Shown here: piece by piece, positions 26,545 to 35,557 of the stretch | Numbering within the stretch: position 1 is the stretch's first letter | Layout of the letters: each line of letters begins with the position of its first letter | NCBI RefSeq assembly: GCF_040393045.1 | Contig: NZ_JBEBUX010000001.1 | Span: 1 to 64,000, forward strand | Length of the DNA stretch: 64,000 bases | Source of the DNA: Pollutimonas bauzanensis_A | GTDB lineage: Bacteria; Pseudomonadota; Gammaproteobacteria; Burkholderiales; Burkholderiaceae_B | Reading direction: 5' to 3' | The notes under the pieces: model-generated | The model's database searches: none | What the model saw: only the letters and a program-made list of their open reading frames with translations | What the model was told of the DNA's origin: nothing | Made by a program: the position numbers and the translations under genes

Positions 26545-27759
26545 ATGTTTTGGCATAAAAGTTCCACTAAAGCAGTTCTCGTGGCGGCTGCGGCGGCTGT
26601 TTTTGCATCAGGGTCGGTTTTGGCGGCCGACACGATAAAAATCGGCATGACATCCGCCCTTACAGGCCCATATAACGAATTCGGTGAAGGCAACCGACGC
26701 GCAGTTGAGTTGGCAGTAGAGCAATGGAACGCCAAGGGCGGGATCAACGGCAAGAAAATCGAGATTGCGCAGATGCTGGATGATCAGCTTAATCCTGATC
26801 GCGCCGTGCAGAATATGCGCAGCATTCTGGATAACAAGGAAATCGTCGGGATTATTGGTCCGGCGGGCAGCGGCCCGACCTTGGCTGTTATTGATATGGT
26901 TCAGGCCGATGGCAGGCCTTATATGAATCCGATCGCCCAGACACCTGTGGTGACCTATCCTGATGGCAAATCAGACCAGAACCCGCGGTCTAATGTCTTT
27001 TCCTTCGCGCTGCAAAATGATGTGGAAGCTGTCGCAATGGGCGAGTATCTGGCGAAACGCTTCAAGCGGGTGGGCATCATCCATGAGAGTACCGCTTATG
27101 GCGTGACCGGCGTAGATTACCTTACCTCTTCTATTGAAAGAAACGGCGGGCAAAAGCCCGTGGCTACCGATTCGTACAATCAAGGCGCTCAGGATATGAC
27201 TGCCCAAGTGGCCCGGTTGAAACGGGCTAATGTGGATTCGATTGCCGCCATTGGGCTGGGCAAGGACCTGGCAGTGTTGCGCCGGACCATGGCGCGATTG
27301 AATCTCAATGTACCGCTGGTGGCCGCCAATGGCGCGCTGGGTCAGCCTTATCAGGAAGGTGCGGGTGAATTGACGGTTGGTACGTTGGGGACCATGATCG
27401 GCGCCTTTGGCAACCCGATGCGTCAGGCAACGGCAGATTTCGCACAGGCCTACAAAGCCAAATATGGCGCTGACCGTTGGTGGGGCAGCGATGCCGATAA
27501 TCCCCAGCTGTTCATGGCGATTTCGGTTTCTAACGGATACGACGCTGCCAATACCTTATTCGAAGGTATTCGTATTGCGAACTCCACCGAACCCAAAGCC
27601 ATCATCAAAGCCATCGAGTCGATCAAAGACTATCAGGGCGTAAACGCCGTCTATACCTTCTCGAAAGATCATCATCACGGTATCAAGACAGACGGCGTCA
27701 AGGTGTTCGAATACGTCAAACAAGGCGACAAGGTTAGGCTTCAGCCAATCGCTCAGTAA
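26545..27759 (+). CDS. Branched-chain-amino-acid-type ABC transporter, substrate-binding protein (LivK-like)
   Basis: 404 aa from ATG 26545, chosen because CCGGAGGAG lies just upstream; the open frame begins at 26485. Signal peptide about residues 1-28, then IKIGMTSALTGPYNEFGEGNRRAVELAVEQ, the type I periplasmic binding fold of the LivK/aromatic-acid group. First gene of the livK-H-MG-F set; given the catabolic operon it probably binds an organic acid rather than leucine. Confidence 0.92.
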   Translation: MFWHKSSTKAVLVAAAAAVFASGSVLAADTIKIGMTSALTGPYNEFGEGNRRAVELAVEQWNAKGGINGKKIEIAQMLDDQLNPDRAVQNMRSILDNKEIVGIIGPAGSGPTLAVIDMVQADGRPYMNPIAQTPVVTYPDGKSDQNPRSNVFSFALQNDVEAVAMGEYLAKRFKRVGIIHESTAYGVTGVDYLTSSIERNGGQKPVATDSYNQGAQDMTAQVARLKRANVDSIAAIGLGKDLAVLRRTMARLNLNVPLVAANGALGQPYQEGAGELTVGTLGTMIGAFGNPMRQATADFAQAYKAKYGADRWWGSDADNPQLFMAISVSNGYDAANTLFEGIRIANSTEPKAIIKAIESIKDYQGVNAVYTFSKDHHHGIKTDGVKVFEYVKQGDKVRLQPIAQ

Positions 27760-27770
27760 TTGGGAGGTGA

Positions 27771-27801
27771 GACAGATTCGAGGTACGGACTTGAATCTGT
27801 C
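27771..27801 (+). terminator. Intergenic stem-loop between livK and livH
   Basis: Perfect 9-bp inverted repeat GACAGATTC (27771-27779) and GAATCTGTC (27793-27801), loop 13, with no strong T-run. Stem-loops after the binding-protein gene often raise its transcript level over the membrane genes by partial termination or 3'-end protection. Confidence 0.5.
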
Positions 27802-27830
27802 GTCATTGTCATTTTGTTGACGAGGGTGGT

Positions 27831-28715
27831 ATGGATTTTTTTATACAAATGGTTGTGTCCGGGCTGAGCGTGGGCGCCGTCTACGCCTTGATCGGGCTGG
27901 GGCTGAATCTCACGTTCTGGACGACTCGAGTGCTCAACTTTGGGCAAGGGTCGGTCTTGATGGCTGGGGCGATGCTTACTGCTGTCATGGTCGCCGGTGG
28001 TGTCAATGTGTTCTTGGCTGTTGGCTTATCGCTCGTTGCCACAGCCATTATCCTCTGGGTCGTAGAGTTGGTCGGAGTGCGGCCTATGCTTCGCTTTTCC
28101 GGCAGCATGGGCTGGGTGGTTTCTACCTTGGGCACCGGTATTCTTCTACAGGGAATTGCGAGCTGGTTGTTTGGAACGCAGGCGGTTGCTTTTCCAGATG
28201 TGCTTTTCAGCAGTACGGACACTATCGAGTTTATGGGCGCGTATATATCCGTGCAATACATCGCAGTGTTTGTTATCAGCGTTCTTATCGTAGGCCTGAT
28301 GGAGCTGTTCCTGCGATATTCCATTTGGGGTTACGGCGTGCGTGCGGTCGCTCATGATCGCGACCTGGCATCTCTCATGGGCATACCGGTTCGACGCGTA
28401 GTGGTCATGTCTTTCCTGGTCAGCGGTCTGCTGGCCGGCATTGCGGGCATTCTGGTGTCGCAAGTTTCCGGCACTGTCGATCCAAATTTTGGGCTTCATC
28501 TTTTGATTCTTGCCTTCGTCGCAGCAGTGCTGGGGGGCATGGGAAGCGCGGTTGGCTCTTTGGCTGGAGGTCTTGCCTTGGGCATTATGGAAAAACTGGT
28601 TGGCGGTTATGTGTCGCCGGCTGCCGCAGAGGTCGTCGCTTTCGTTCTATTGATAGGTGTGCTGACCATACGTCCGCAAGGCTTGTTCGGCAAGCGGGAA
28701 ACTGTGAAGGTATGA
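27831..28715 (+). CDS. livH: ABC transporter permease LivH-like
   Basis: 294-aa inner-membrane permease with about eight hydrophobic segments, starting FFIQMVVSGLSVGAVYALIGLGLNLTFWTTRVLNFGQG and containing the permease loop AVAHDRDLASLMGIPVRR. Overlaps the next gene by 4 bp. Forms the transmembrane heterodimer with the permease half of the LivM-LivG fusion. Confidence 0.93.
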   Translation: MDFFIQMVVSGLSVGAVYALIGLGLNLTFWTTRVLNFGQGSVLMAGAMLTAVMVAGGVNVFLAVGLSLVATAIILWVVELVGVRPMLRFSGSMGWVVSTLGTGILLQGIASWLFGTQAVAFPDVLFSSTDTIEFMGAYISVQYIAVFVISVLIVGLMELFLRYSIWGYGVRAVAHDRDLASLMGIPVRRVVVMSFLVSGLLAGIAGILVSQVSGTVDPNFGLHLLILAFVAAVLGGMGSAVGSLAGGLALGIMEKLVGGYVSPAAAEVVAFVLLIGVLTIRPQGLFGKRETVKV

Positions 28716-30535
28716 ACCCCATGAAACTGCTTGGCAATTTACTCACGAATTTCTGGACCTTGGCTGTCCTTGCGTTGGCATTGGCGATAGGAGCCAGCTT
28801 CGCGGACACCGGCACGGTGCAGATGTGGAGCTTCGTGATTATCAATATTTTTCTTGCACAGAGCATTAACCTGCTGACAGGCATCAATGGGCAGATTTCG
28901 CTCGGCCATGCAGGGTTTTTTGCGATTGGAGCCTACGTCAGCGCTATCGCCTTGAAGGCTTGGGGTGTTCCGTTTCCGCTGGCCTTGGCGATGGCTACGG
29001 TTGCTGCGGCGGTCGCGGGCTATTTGCTGGCCGGCCCTGCTGGGCGCGTACGCGAATTTTATCTAGCGATGATGTCGCTTGCTTTTGGCTTGATTGTTTA
29101 TGAGCTGGCGCGCGAGTTGCGCGGGGTTACCGGCGGTGTAATGGGAATGCGCGGCATTCCATCTTCGCAGATTGGTACGTTGCACGTGTTCGGTTGGAGC
29201 ATTGATACGGTTTGGTATTTCCGTATTTTGCTGGTGGTCCTGCTCGTGGTTATGTTCATGTTGCGAAATTTCGTCAAAAGCCATTATGGACGAGCTTTCT
29301 ACGCGGTCCACGTGAGCGAAATCGCTGCCGGTTCCTTGGGGATTTCCCAATCCGCAGCCAAGCGGGCCGCCTATGGAATCAGTGGCGGAATGGCGGGGCT
29401 TGCCGGCGGATTCTACGCCCATATGATCGGCTACCTCACGCCGGAAAGCTTCGGTTTGATGAGGTCGATCGAGATTTTGGTAATGTCTATCGTGGGTGGC
29501 CTGGGGTCGCTGGCTGGGCAGATTTTTGGCGCAATTCTGTTTACTTATTTGCCACAAAAACTACAGGCTTTCAATGATTATCAATATATCGTCTACGGTC
29601 TGATTCTGATTTTTATCTTTACCTTGCTGCCCAAAGGGTTGGCAGGGCTGTTGCGTACAGAAACGCGTTATAGCAAGTACGATCAGCTGCGTTTGACCGC
29701 TAACGAGGCTTATGTTGCCCCGCTGAGCCGAAAAGACGCAGTTTCAGAAAAAACGCCGCGAGCTGCCTTGGTGCGTGTTGAACAGGTGGTTATGGAGTTT
29801 TCGGGATTGCGTGCCTTGGCGGGAGTGTCATTGGATCTATACGCCGGCAGTGTTACGGCGCTTGTGGGGCCGAACGGTTCTGGAAAGAGTACGCTCGTCA
29901 ATGTGATCAGCGGCATCTACAGACCAACCTCCGGGCACATTTGGTACAAGGGCGAGGACGTTGCCGGCTGGCCTTCGTTCAAGGTCGCCCGGGTGGGTAT
30001 CACCCGCACTTTCCAAGACCCGCGCAACGTACCGAGTTTTACTGTGCGGGAAAATATTCTCATGGGAGCCAATCGCCGCTATCAGCATGGACCGCTAGCC
30101 GCTGCGATCAACACGCCGAAAGCCAAGCAAGAAGAGGCGGATTTCTTGCGTCAGGTCGATGCCCTGATGGAAGCCAGCGGCCTGACGATATACGCTGACG
30201 CCATTATTGGCGAGCTGCCCTATGGCATCCAGCGGTTGGCTGAAGTCGCTCGCGCCTTGGCCAGTGATCCCGAGCTCTTAATGCTGGATGAGCCGGCGGC
30301 GGGGTTGTCGGAGCATGAATCCGAGCAATTGATCCGTTTGGTTCGTCTTGCGCGCGAACATGGTGTTGCGGTGATGATCATTGATCATCACATGGACTTC
30401 CTGGCTGAGCTGGCAGACGATGTGGTGGTGTTTGAGGCCGGCGAGGAAATCTACAAGGGCGATATGTGTGGAATGCGATCCAATCCGGCGGTGATCGCCG
30501 CCTATTTGGGTGTGGAGGATATGGCTCATGCTTGA
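28712..30535 (+). CDS. LivM-LivG fusion: ABC permease and ATPase in one polypeptide
   Basis: 607 aa. Residues 1 to about 320 are a LivM-type permease (INLLTGINGQISLGHAGFFAIGAY; YGISGGMAGLAGGFYAH); after a linker of about 30 residues comes a LivG-type ATPase (about 350-600) with Walker A GPNGSGKST near 387, a signature-like LPYGIQRLAEVARAL and Walker B LLMLDEPAAGL. There is no stop or frameshift between the parts, and separate livM and livG genes exist in the second cluster (53148-54913), so this is a genuine fusion. Confidence 0.93.
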   Translation: MNPMKLLGNLLTNFWTLAVLALALAIGASFADTGTVQMWSFVIINIFLAQSINLLTGINGQISLGHAGFFAIGAYVSAIALKAWGVPFPLALAMATVAAAVAGYLLAGPAGRVREFYLAMMSLAFGLIVYELARELRGVTGGVMGMRGIPSSQIGTLHVFGWSIDTVWYFRILLVVLLVVMFMLRNFVKSHYGRAFYAVHVSEIAAGSLGISQSAAKRAAYGISGGMAGLAGGFYAHMIGYLTPESFGLMRSIEILVMSIVGGLGSLAGQIFGAILFTYLPQKLQAFNDYQYIVYGLILIFIFTLLPKGLAGLLRTETRYSKYDQLRLTANEAYVAPLSRKDAVSEKTPRAALVRVEQVVMEFSGLRALAGVSLDLYAGSVTALVGPNGSGKSTLVNVISGIYRPTSGHIWYKGEDVAGWPSFKVARVGITRTFQDPRNVPSFTVRENILMGANRRYQHGPLAAAINTPKAKQEEADFLRQVDALMEASGLTIYADAIIGELPYGIQRLAEVARALASDPELLMLDEPAAGLSEHESEQLIRLVRLAREHGVAVMIIDHHMDFLAELADDVVVFEAGEEIYKGDMCGMRSNPAVIAAYLGVEDMAHA

Positions 30536-31247
30536 AGTACGTAATCTGCAAGTCAGTTATGGAGCGATTGAAGCCGTTCGAGGGGTCAGCCTGATCGCGC
30601 GTCCGGGGCAAATTACTGCGCTTATAGGCGCAAATGGCGCCGGAAAATCTTCGTTGATGCGGGCGATTTCAGGGGTAACTCCGGCCAAGACAGGCGAAAT
30701 CCTGCTGGATGGTAAAGATATTTCGCGGATGTTGCCCCATGAGCGGGCTCAAAATGGGCTTGCTCATGCAATGGAAGGTCGGCGGATTTTCCATCAGCAT
30801 ACGGTAGAGGAAAATCTTATCACCGCCTGGCATTTTCGCAAGCCGAAAGGAAATTTCAAGCTTGCCTTGGACAAGGTCTACGGCAACTTTCCTATTCTGG
30901 CTGAGCGATCCAGAGCCAAGGCTGGCACATTGAGTGGCGGGCAGCAGCAGATGCTGATTCTTTCCATGGCTACTTTGCATGCGCCGCGTTTTGTGCTGCT
31001 GGACGAACCGTCACTAGGGCTTGCCCCAATTATTGTTGCCCAGATTTTTGAGTTCATCAAAGAGTACTGTGCTGAAGGTGATCGGGTGGTTCTACTTAGT
31101 GAGCAAATGGCTAGCCTTGCCCTAAAGGTTGCCAACTATGGCTATGTACTTAAACACGGCAAGGTTGTTTTCGAAGGTACTCGGGATGAGTTGCGTTCGG
31201 GGGCATCGGCCGATCTCTCAAGCGCCTATTTAGGCGGAGGGCAGTAA
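30528..31247 (+). CDS. livF: ABC transporter ATP-binding protein LivF-like
   Basis: 239 aa from ATG 30528, overlapping the fusion gene by 8 bp. Walker A GANGAGKSS (about residues 36-44), Q-loop region, signature LSGGQQQM, Walker B FVLLDEPSLGLAP and a switch-region Gln (SEQM) where His is usual, as commonly seen in LivF. Second ATPase of the importer. Confidence 0.92.
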   Translation: MLEVRNLQVSYGAIEAVRGVSLIARPGQITALIGANGAGKSSLMRAISGVTPAKTGEILLDGKDISRMLPHERAQNGLAHAMEGRRIFHQHTVEENLITAWHFRKPKGNFKLALDKVYGNFPILAERSRAKAGTLSGGQQQMLILSMATLHAPRFVLLDEPSLGLAPIIVAQIFEFIKEYCAEGDRVVLLSEQMASLALKVANYGYVLKHGKVVFEGTRDELRSGASADLSSAYLGGGQ

Positions 31248-31249
31248 GG

Positions 31250-32689
31250 ATGCAAACAGTGAAGCGGGATTCAGGGCAAACACCATCTTCCGTTGAAGCG
31301 GATTTGCTTGTTCTTGGTGGTGGGCCAGGTGGCTACACCGCGGCGTTTCGCGCCGCAGACTTAGGGCTGTCCGTTGTGTTGGTTGAGCAGCGCAATACTC
31401 TGGGCGGCGTCTGCCTGAATGTCGGATGCATCCCCTCTAAAGCCTTATTGCACTCCGCCAAGGCTTTAGAGGATGCTCGTGAGCTGGTGCATCAGGGAAT
31501 TGAGTTCGGCGAGCCCAAGATTCGGCTGGAAAAACTGCGCGACTGGAAAGATGCCCTGGTGGCTAAGCTTTGCGGCGGTTTGGCGGCGTTGGCGCAGCAG
31601 CGCAAGATACAGGTGCTGATGGGCGAGGGTAGGTTTACTGGTCCGAATACGCTAAGCGTATCGGGAGGCGTCAGTGTAAAGTTCAGGCAGGCCGTGATAG
31701 CTGTTGGCTCGCAGCCTGTGCGCTTGCCTTTCCTGCCAGAAGACCCACGCATAATGGACTCTACTGATGGCCTGGCGCTGAGCGATATTCCTAAGCGCCT
31801 GTTGGTAATTGGCGGCGGCATCATAGGCTTGGAGTTGGCCACGGTCTATGGCGCTTTGGGAGCTGCAGTCACGGTGGTGGAAATGACTGAAGGCTTGCTG
31901 CCGGGATGCGATCGTGATCTTGTAAAGCCGCTGGAGAAGCGTATTGCAGGTCGTTATGAGGCCGTTTTGCTTGAAACCAGGGTAACAGCCGTGGTATCGC
32001 AAAACGATGGGCTGCTGGTGTCGTTCGAGGGCAGTAAAGCTCCTGCGCCGCAGGTGTATGATCGCGTGCTGGTGGCGGTCGGTCGCCAGCCTAATGGGGC
32101 AACCATTGGGGCCGAGCAGGCAGGGGTGAAAGTGGATGAGCGCGGCTTCATCAGGGTGGATGCGCAGCAACGCACGAATGTTGCCCATATATTTGCTATA
32201 GGCGATGTGGTTGGCGATCCTATGCTGGCACACAAGGCCGCTTACGAAGGTAAAGTGGCTGCCGAGGTGGTAGCGGGAAAAAATGTGGTTAATGATGCCA
32301 AGGTCATACCCGCCGTAGCTTACACTGACCCCGAAGTGGCTTGGGTTGGGCTAACCGAGACAGCGGCCAAACGTACCGGCATTGCTTATCAGAAGGCTAG
32401 CTTTCCCTGGGCAGCAAGTGGTCGTGCGCTGACTCTGGGGCGGGGCGAGGGTTTGACTAAGATTTTGGTTGATCCGGTGACGCATGCTTTGTTGGGGGTC
32501 GGGATGGTTGGGCCACATGCGGGCGATCTTATTGCTGAGGCAGCGCTTGCCATTGAAATGGGGGCGGAACCAGGCGACGTGGCGTTAACGATTCATCCGC
32601 ATCCTACTTTGTCGGAAACTTTTGCCTTTGCGGCCGAGGCATATGAAGGCACCTTGACGGAACTGTATATGAGCAGCAAGCGAGGTTAA
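31250..32689 (+). CDS. Dihydrolipoamide dehydrogenase (E3)
   Basis: 479-aa flavoprotein that reoxidises E2-bound dihydrolipoamide with NAD+. FAD-binding VLGGGPGGYTAAFRAADLG (about 21-39), redox disulfide in GGVCLNVGCIPSK (about 52-64), NAD-binding GGGIIGLELATVYGALG and the catalytic HPHPTLSE near the C-terminus. It starts 3 bp after livF, so the E3 is separated from E1/E2 by the transporter genes but is in the same operon. Confidence 0.95.
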   Translation: MQTVKRDSGQTPSSVEADLLVLGGGPGGYTAAFRAADLGLSVVLVEQRNTLGGVCLNVGCIPSKALLHSAKALEDARELVHQGIEFGEPKIRLEKLRDWKDALVAKLCGGLAALAQQRKIQVLMGEGRFTGPNTLSVSGGVSVKFRQAVIAVGSQPVRLPFLPEDPRIMDSTDGLALSDIPKRLLVIGGGIIGLELATVYGALGAAVTVVEMTEGLLPGCDRDLVKPLEKRIAGRYEAVLLETRVTAVVSQNDGLLVSFEGSKAPAPQVYDRVLVAVGRQPNGATIGAEQAGVKVDERGFIRVDAQQRTNVAHIFAIGDVVGDPMLAHKAAYEGKVAAEVVAGKNVVNDAKVIPAVAYTDPEVAWVGLTETAAKRTGIAYQKASFPWAASGRALTLGRGEGLTKILVDPVTHALLGVGMVGPHAGDLIAEAALAIEMGAEPGDVALTIHPHPTLSETFAFAAEAYEGTLTELYMSSKRG

Positions 32690-32736
32690 CTGCGATGAAA
32701 GCGATACAAATAATTTATTGTAAGAGGAGTTGATCG

Positions 32737-33390
32737 GTGGCGATATGGAAGAACGCAGTCCCCAACCGCAAGGCAATGCATCAGCTCAAGCGCGAAGCGC
32801 TTCTGCGCGAAGCCATTGCCGCTTTTAACCAGAAGGGGTTTCATGCTACTTCGCTGGACGATATCGCCACTAGTCTGGGGGTGACCAAGGCCGCGCTGTA
32901 TCATTACTTTCCAAACAAGCACTCCTTGTTGTTCGAGGCGTTTACAGAAGCGTTGCGTGTCGGCTTCGACGCGATCAGAAAGGCCCAGGATTCAGGTGGC
33001 ACCGGTCTGGAGAAACTGCAGATGGCGATCCAAGAGTATTTGCAAGTAACGCTTAGCGAACTTAGCCGATGCGTGATTATTACCGAAGAGCATGCGCTGT
33101 CACCGGACGACAGGGTGAAAATCGTTGAACAACGCGATCGTTTCGAAGCCGCGTTACGCGGATTCGTTAGGGCTGGGATCGAGGACGGCAGCATAATTCC
33201 CTGTGATCCCAAACTTGCCATTTTTTCCATATTCGGTGCAGTGAACTGGGTGCCGAAATGGTTTTCGGAAAAAGGGGCCTGGACCAACAAGCAACTCGCA
33301 CGGGGTATGTCAGAGTTGCTTTGCCGCTCAATTGCTAAGAATCCGCCGGCCGAACTTCCTATCGATATTTCTAAACTCAAAAAGATGTGA
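32737..33390 (+). CDS. TetR-family transcriptional regulator
   Basis: 217 aa starting at GTG 32737, with RBS AAGAGGAG upstream. N-terminal TetR helix-turn-helix (about residues 18-65: AIAAFNQKGFHATSLDDIATSLGVTKAALYHYFPNKHSLL), C-terminal ligand domain similar to acyl-CoA-responsive members. Same strand, 47 bp after the E3 gene. It is the likely repressor of the 16977-32689 operon through the CTAACC-N4-GGTTAG sites. No such site is visible directly before its own start. Confidence 0.88.
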   Translation: MAIWKNAVPNRKAMHQLKREALLREAIAAFNQKGFHATSLDDIATSLGVTKAALYHYFPNKHSLLFEAFTEALRVGFDAIRKAQDSGGTGLEKLQMAIQEYLQVTLSELSRCVIITEEHALSPDDRVKIVEQRDRFEAALRGFVRAGIEDGSIIPCDPKLAIFSIFGAVNWVPKWFSEKGAWTNKQLARGMSELLCRSIAKNPPAELPIDISKLKKM

Positions 33391-33803
33391 ACGATTGGCA
33401 ATGGCATTACAACGACGACAGCACGCATCAAGGCAAGATGTGTGTGGGGGAGTTGTCAGCACGTCTGTGGGATGCCCTATGCTTGCCCCATATCTAAGTA
33501 TGCTCATGCATTGTCTCCAAAAATGGCTATTTATCGTGCTCGCTGTTTGACCGAAAAACCACAATGTTGCTTAGCGTGCGGCATGGATGTTTGGCTTTCC
33601 AGTCTGTTCTAGACGTGTGCGTATTGCATCTAGATGTGTTTTGGCCCAACTGCGAGCCTGATCCATACAGGTGCCTCTCAAGGCGTGTCCTCTCTTCGTT
33701 GAGCAGCCCATAGGCTTACAAAGCTCACTTTGAAATGGTCTCTAGGAAAATTTAGGGTCAATACCTATTTTTATCCGAACTGGTATACCAGTAATATTCC
33801 AGC
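33391..33803. other. Intergenic region between TetR and GntR genes
   Basis: A 413-bp gap with no intact gene. Its right half holds a minus-strand fragment of a GntR-type regulator (33571-33666) and the last bases carry an operator (33780-33791). The left part (33391-33570) shows nothing recognisable; short open frames there have no start signals or family motifs. Confidence 0.6.
33571..33666 (-). pseudogene. Possible C-terminal remnant of a GntR/FCD regulator
   Basis: Minus-strand frame encoding about 31 residues (MDQARSWAKTHLDAIRTRLE onward) and a TAA at 33571. The DQAR-WA--HLDAIR-RLE pattern resembles the last helix of FCD-domain GntR regulators. No helix-turn-helix or start is attached, so if real it is a broken leftover. 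Short and therefore tentative. Confidence 0.35.
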
Positions 33804-33816
33804 ATGATACCAGTAA
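33780..33816. promoter_or_regulatory. GntR-type operator overlapping the gntR start codon
   Basis: Perfect 12-bp palindrome CTGGTATACCAG (33780-33791), 12 bp before the ATG, with the half-site ATACCAGTAA (33785-33794) repeated at 33807-33816 inside the first codons. TGGTNNACCA-type cores are typical of FadR/FCD GntR proteins, so autoregulation is likely. Confidence 0.6.
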
Positions 33817-34475
33817 CTATTAAACGCGATAGCGAGCGTGCGTATGAAAAACTGGTCGAGATGCTTCTTAACGGAAGCATTACAGAAGACCAGCCGCTTT
33901 CAGAACGCAACCTTTCTGATCTCCTTGGACTTGGCCGTACTCCCATTCGTGAGGCGGTGCGCGATCTCGTTCGCGAAGGCGTGTTGGAAAGCCACCCAAT
34001 GCGGGGGACGATTCTGCGGCCGCTTACCATTCCCGATCTCCAAGATCTTTATGAAATTCGCTATGCGATCGAGGGTATTGCCGTTGCGCTGGCTGCTCAA
34101 CGGGGCGCGGTCGAACAGCTCCAGCGGTTTGCCGTGGCATTTGAAGAAGCGCTGACCAACCCAGACGATTTTGACGTGCTTCAGGTTCATGACGATGGCG
34201 TCGAATTTCACAAGGAAGTAATGCGCTTATCCGGCAATAAGCGGCTACTCGAGATGTATTACCCCTTCCGACTTCGTTTTCGGATTCCATTCGGCATTGT
34301 TCGGAACAGGACGCCGGAACGCATACGCGCCGCATTGCTGGAACATAAAACCTTGTTGGAGGCCATCATGCGCCGGGATGCGGAGCATGCACGTTTCTTG
34401 ATGTGTGAGCATTTACGCAAGGGGCTGGATTGGCGTATCGAGATGCTGCTGCACAGAGATCAATACAGAATGTAA
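33804..34475 (+). CDS. GntR-family regulator, FadR/FCD subgroup
   Basis: 223 aa. N-terminal winged helix (about residues 8-72: PLSERNLSDLLGLGRTPIREAVRDLVREGVLESHPMRGTILR) and a helical FCD ligand domain (about 80-215; DLYEIRYAIEGIAV, DDGVEFHKEVMRLSGN, EHKTLLEAIMRRDAEHAR). It precedes and probably controls the amino-acid importer and two PLP-enzyme genes 34518-40978. Confidence 0.92.
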   Translation: MIPVTIKRDSERAYEKLVEMLLNGSITEDQPLSERNLSDLLGLGRTPIREAVRDLVREGVLESHPMRGTILRPLTIPDLQDLYEIRYAIEGIAVALAAQRGAVEQLQRFAVAFEEALTNPDDFDVLQVHDDGVEFHKEVMRLSGNKRLLEMYYPFRLRFRIPFGIVRNRTPERIRAALLEHKTLLEAIMRRDAEHARFLMCEHLRKGLDWRIEMLLHRDQYRM

Positions 34476-34517
34476 AAGCGAAAAAAACCACTACGCTATA
34501 AAACTGGAGACAAACCA

Positions 34518-35546
34518 ATGAAACTGATCAGCACTGCAGCCGTCCTTATAGGCGCGCTCACTTTTGGAACTGCAGCGAGTGCTGCGGAAGCCGGCCCCAC
34601 CCTTGCGTCGGTCAAGAGCAAGGATAAGGTGGTTTGCGGCGCCAACGGTGGGCGGCCCGGTTTCTCAGGTATTGATAGTAAAGGCCAGTGGCAAGGGATT
34701 GACGTGGAGGTTTGCCGCGCCGTCGCCGCAGCGACGCTGGGCGATGCAAAAAAAGCGGAGCTCGTCAAAGTGTCCAGCCAGACCCGCTTTACCGCATTGC
34801 AGACATCCGAGGTCGATCTGTTAGTCGCTAACGTCACATGGACCTATAGCCGCGACACCAATCTTGGCCTGGACTTTGTAGCTCCTATCTTTTACGACGG
34901 CCAGGCCTTCATGGTTAGTAAGCAACTCGGCGTCAAAAGCGTGAGCGAGTTGAGCGGAGCCACGATTTGTATTGAGCCGGGTTCCACGTCGGAGAAGATC
35001 GTTGCCGATATCTTCCGCGCTAAAGGGATGCAGTACAAACCCGTCGTCATCGAGGATCGTAAGGAACTCAATAACGCCTTTTTTAGCGGCCGTTGCGATG
35101 TGCATGTGCAGTCGACTTCAGGGTTGAGCTCGGGCCGCGCGACGGCAGCCAGCAATCCTGACGATTACGTCATTCTGCCGGAAGTCTTTGGCAAAGACCC
35201 AATGGCTCCAGTCGTCAGGCAAGGCGATGCGCAATGGCGGGATATCGTAAATTGGACGGTCTATGCCATGATCGCTGCGGAGGAATTGGGGATTACCTCG
35301 CAGAACGTGGACGAAATGAAGAAGTCGGATAACGCAGATATTGCCCGTTTGCTTGGTGCGAAGGACGAGCTCGGCAAGCAGCTAGCCCTGAATAATGACT
35401 GGGCTTACCAAGTTATCAAACAGGTAGGCAACTATGGTGAGGTTTTTGAGCGCACGGTCGGCAAAGGCTCGCCTCTCAAACTGGATCGTGGCCTCAATCG
35501 TCAATGGGTCGATGGCGGATTGCTGTATGCGCCGCCCTTTAATTGA
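34518..35546 (+). CDS. aapJ: General L-amino-acid-type ABC transporter, substrate-binding protein (AapJ-like)
   Basis: 342-aa periplasmic protein: signal peptide about 1-22 (cleavage near ASAAEA), then KDKVVCGANGGRPGFSGIDSKGQWQGIDVEVCRAVAAATLGD, the type II amino-acid binding fold, and VDLLVANVTWTYSRD. RBS TGGAGAC precedes the ATG. Larger than simple polar amino-acid receptors, as AapJ proteins are. Followed by matching permeases and ATPase. Confidence 0.92.
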   Translation: MKLISTAAVLIGALTFGTAASAAEAGPTLASVKSKDKVVCGANGGRPGFSGIDSKGQWQGIDVEVCRAVAAATLGDAKKAELVKVSSQTRFTALQTSEVDLLVANVTWTYSRDTNLGLDFVAPIFYDGQAFMVSKQLGVKSVSELSGATICIEPGSTSEKIVADIFRAKGMQYKPVVIEDRKELNNAFFSGRCDVHVQSTSGLSSGRATAASNPDDYVILPEVFGKDPMAPVVRQGDAQWRDIVNWTVYAMIAAEELGITSQNVDEMKKSDNADIARLLGAKDELGKQLALNNDWAYQVIKQVGNYGEVFERTVGKGSPLKLDRGLNRQWVDGGLLYAPPFN

Positions 35547-35557
35547 GTTTTGCCAGC

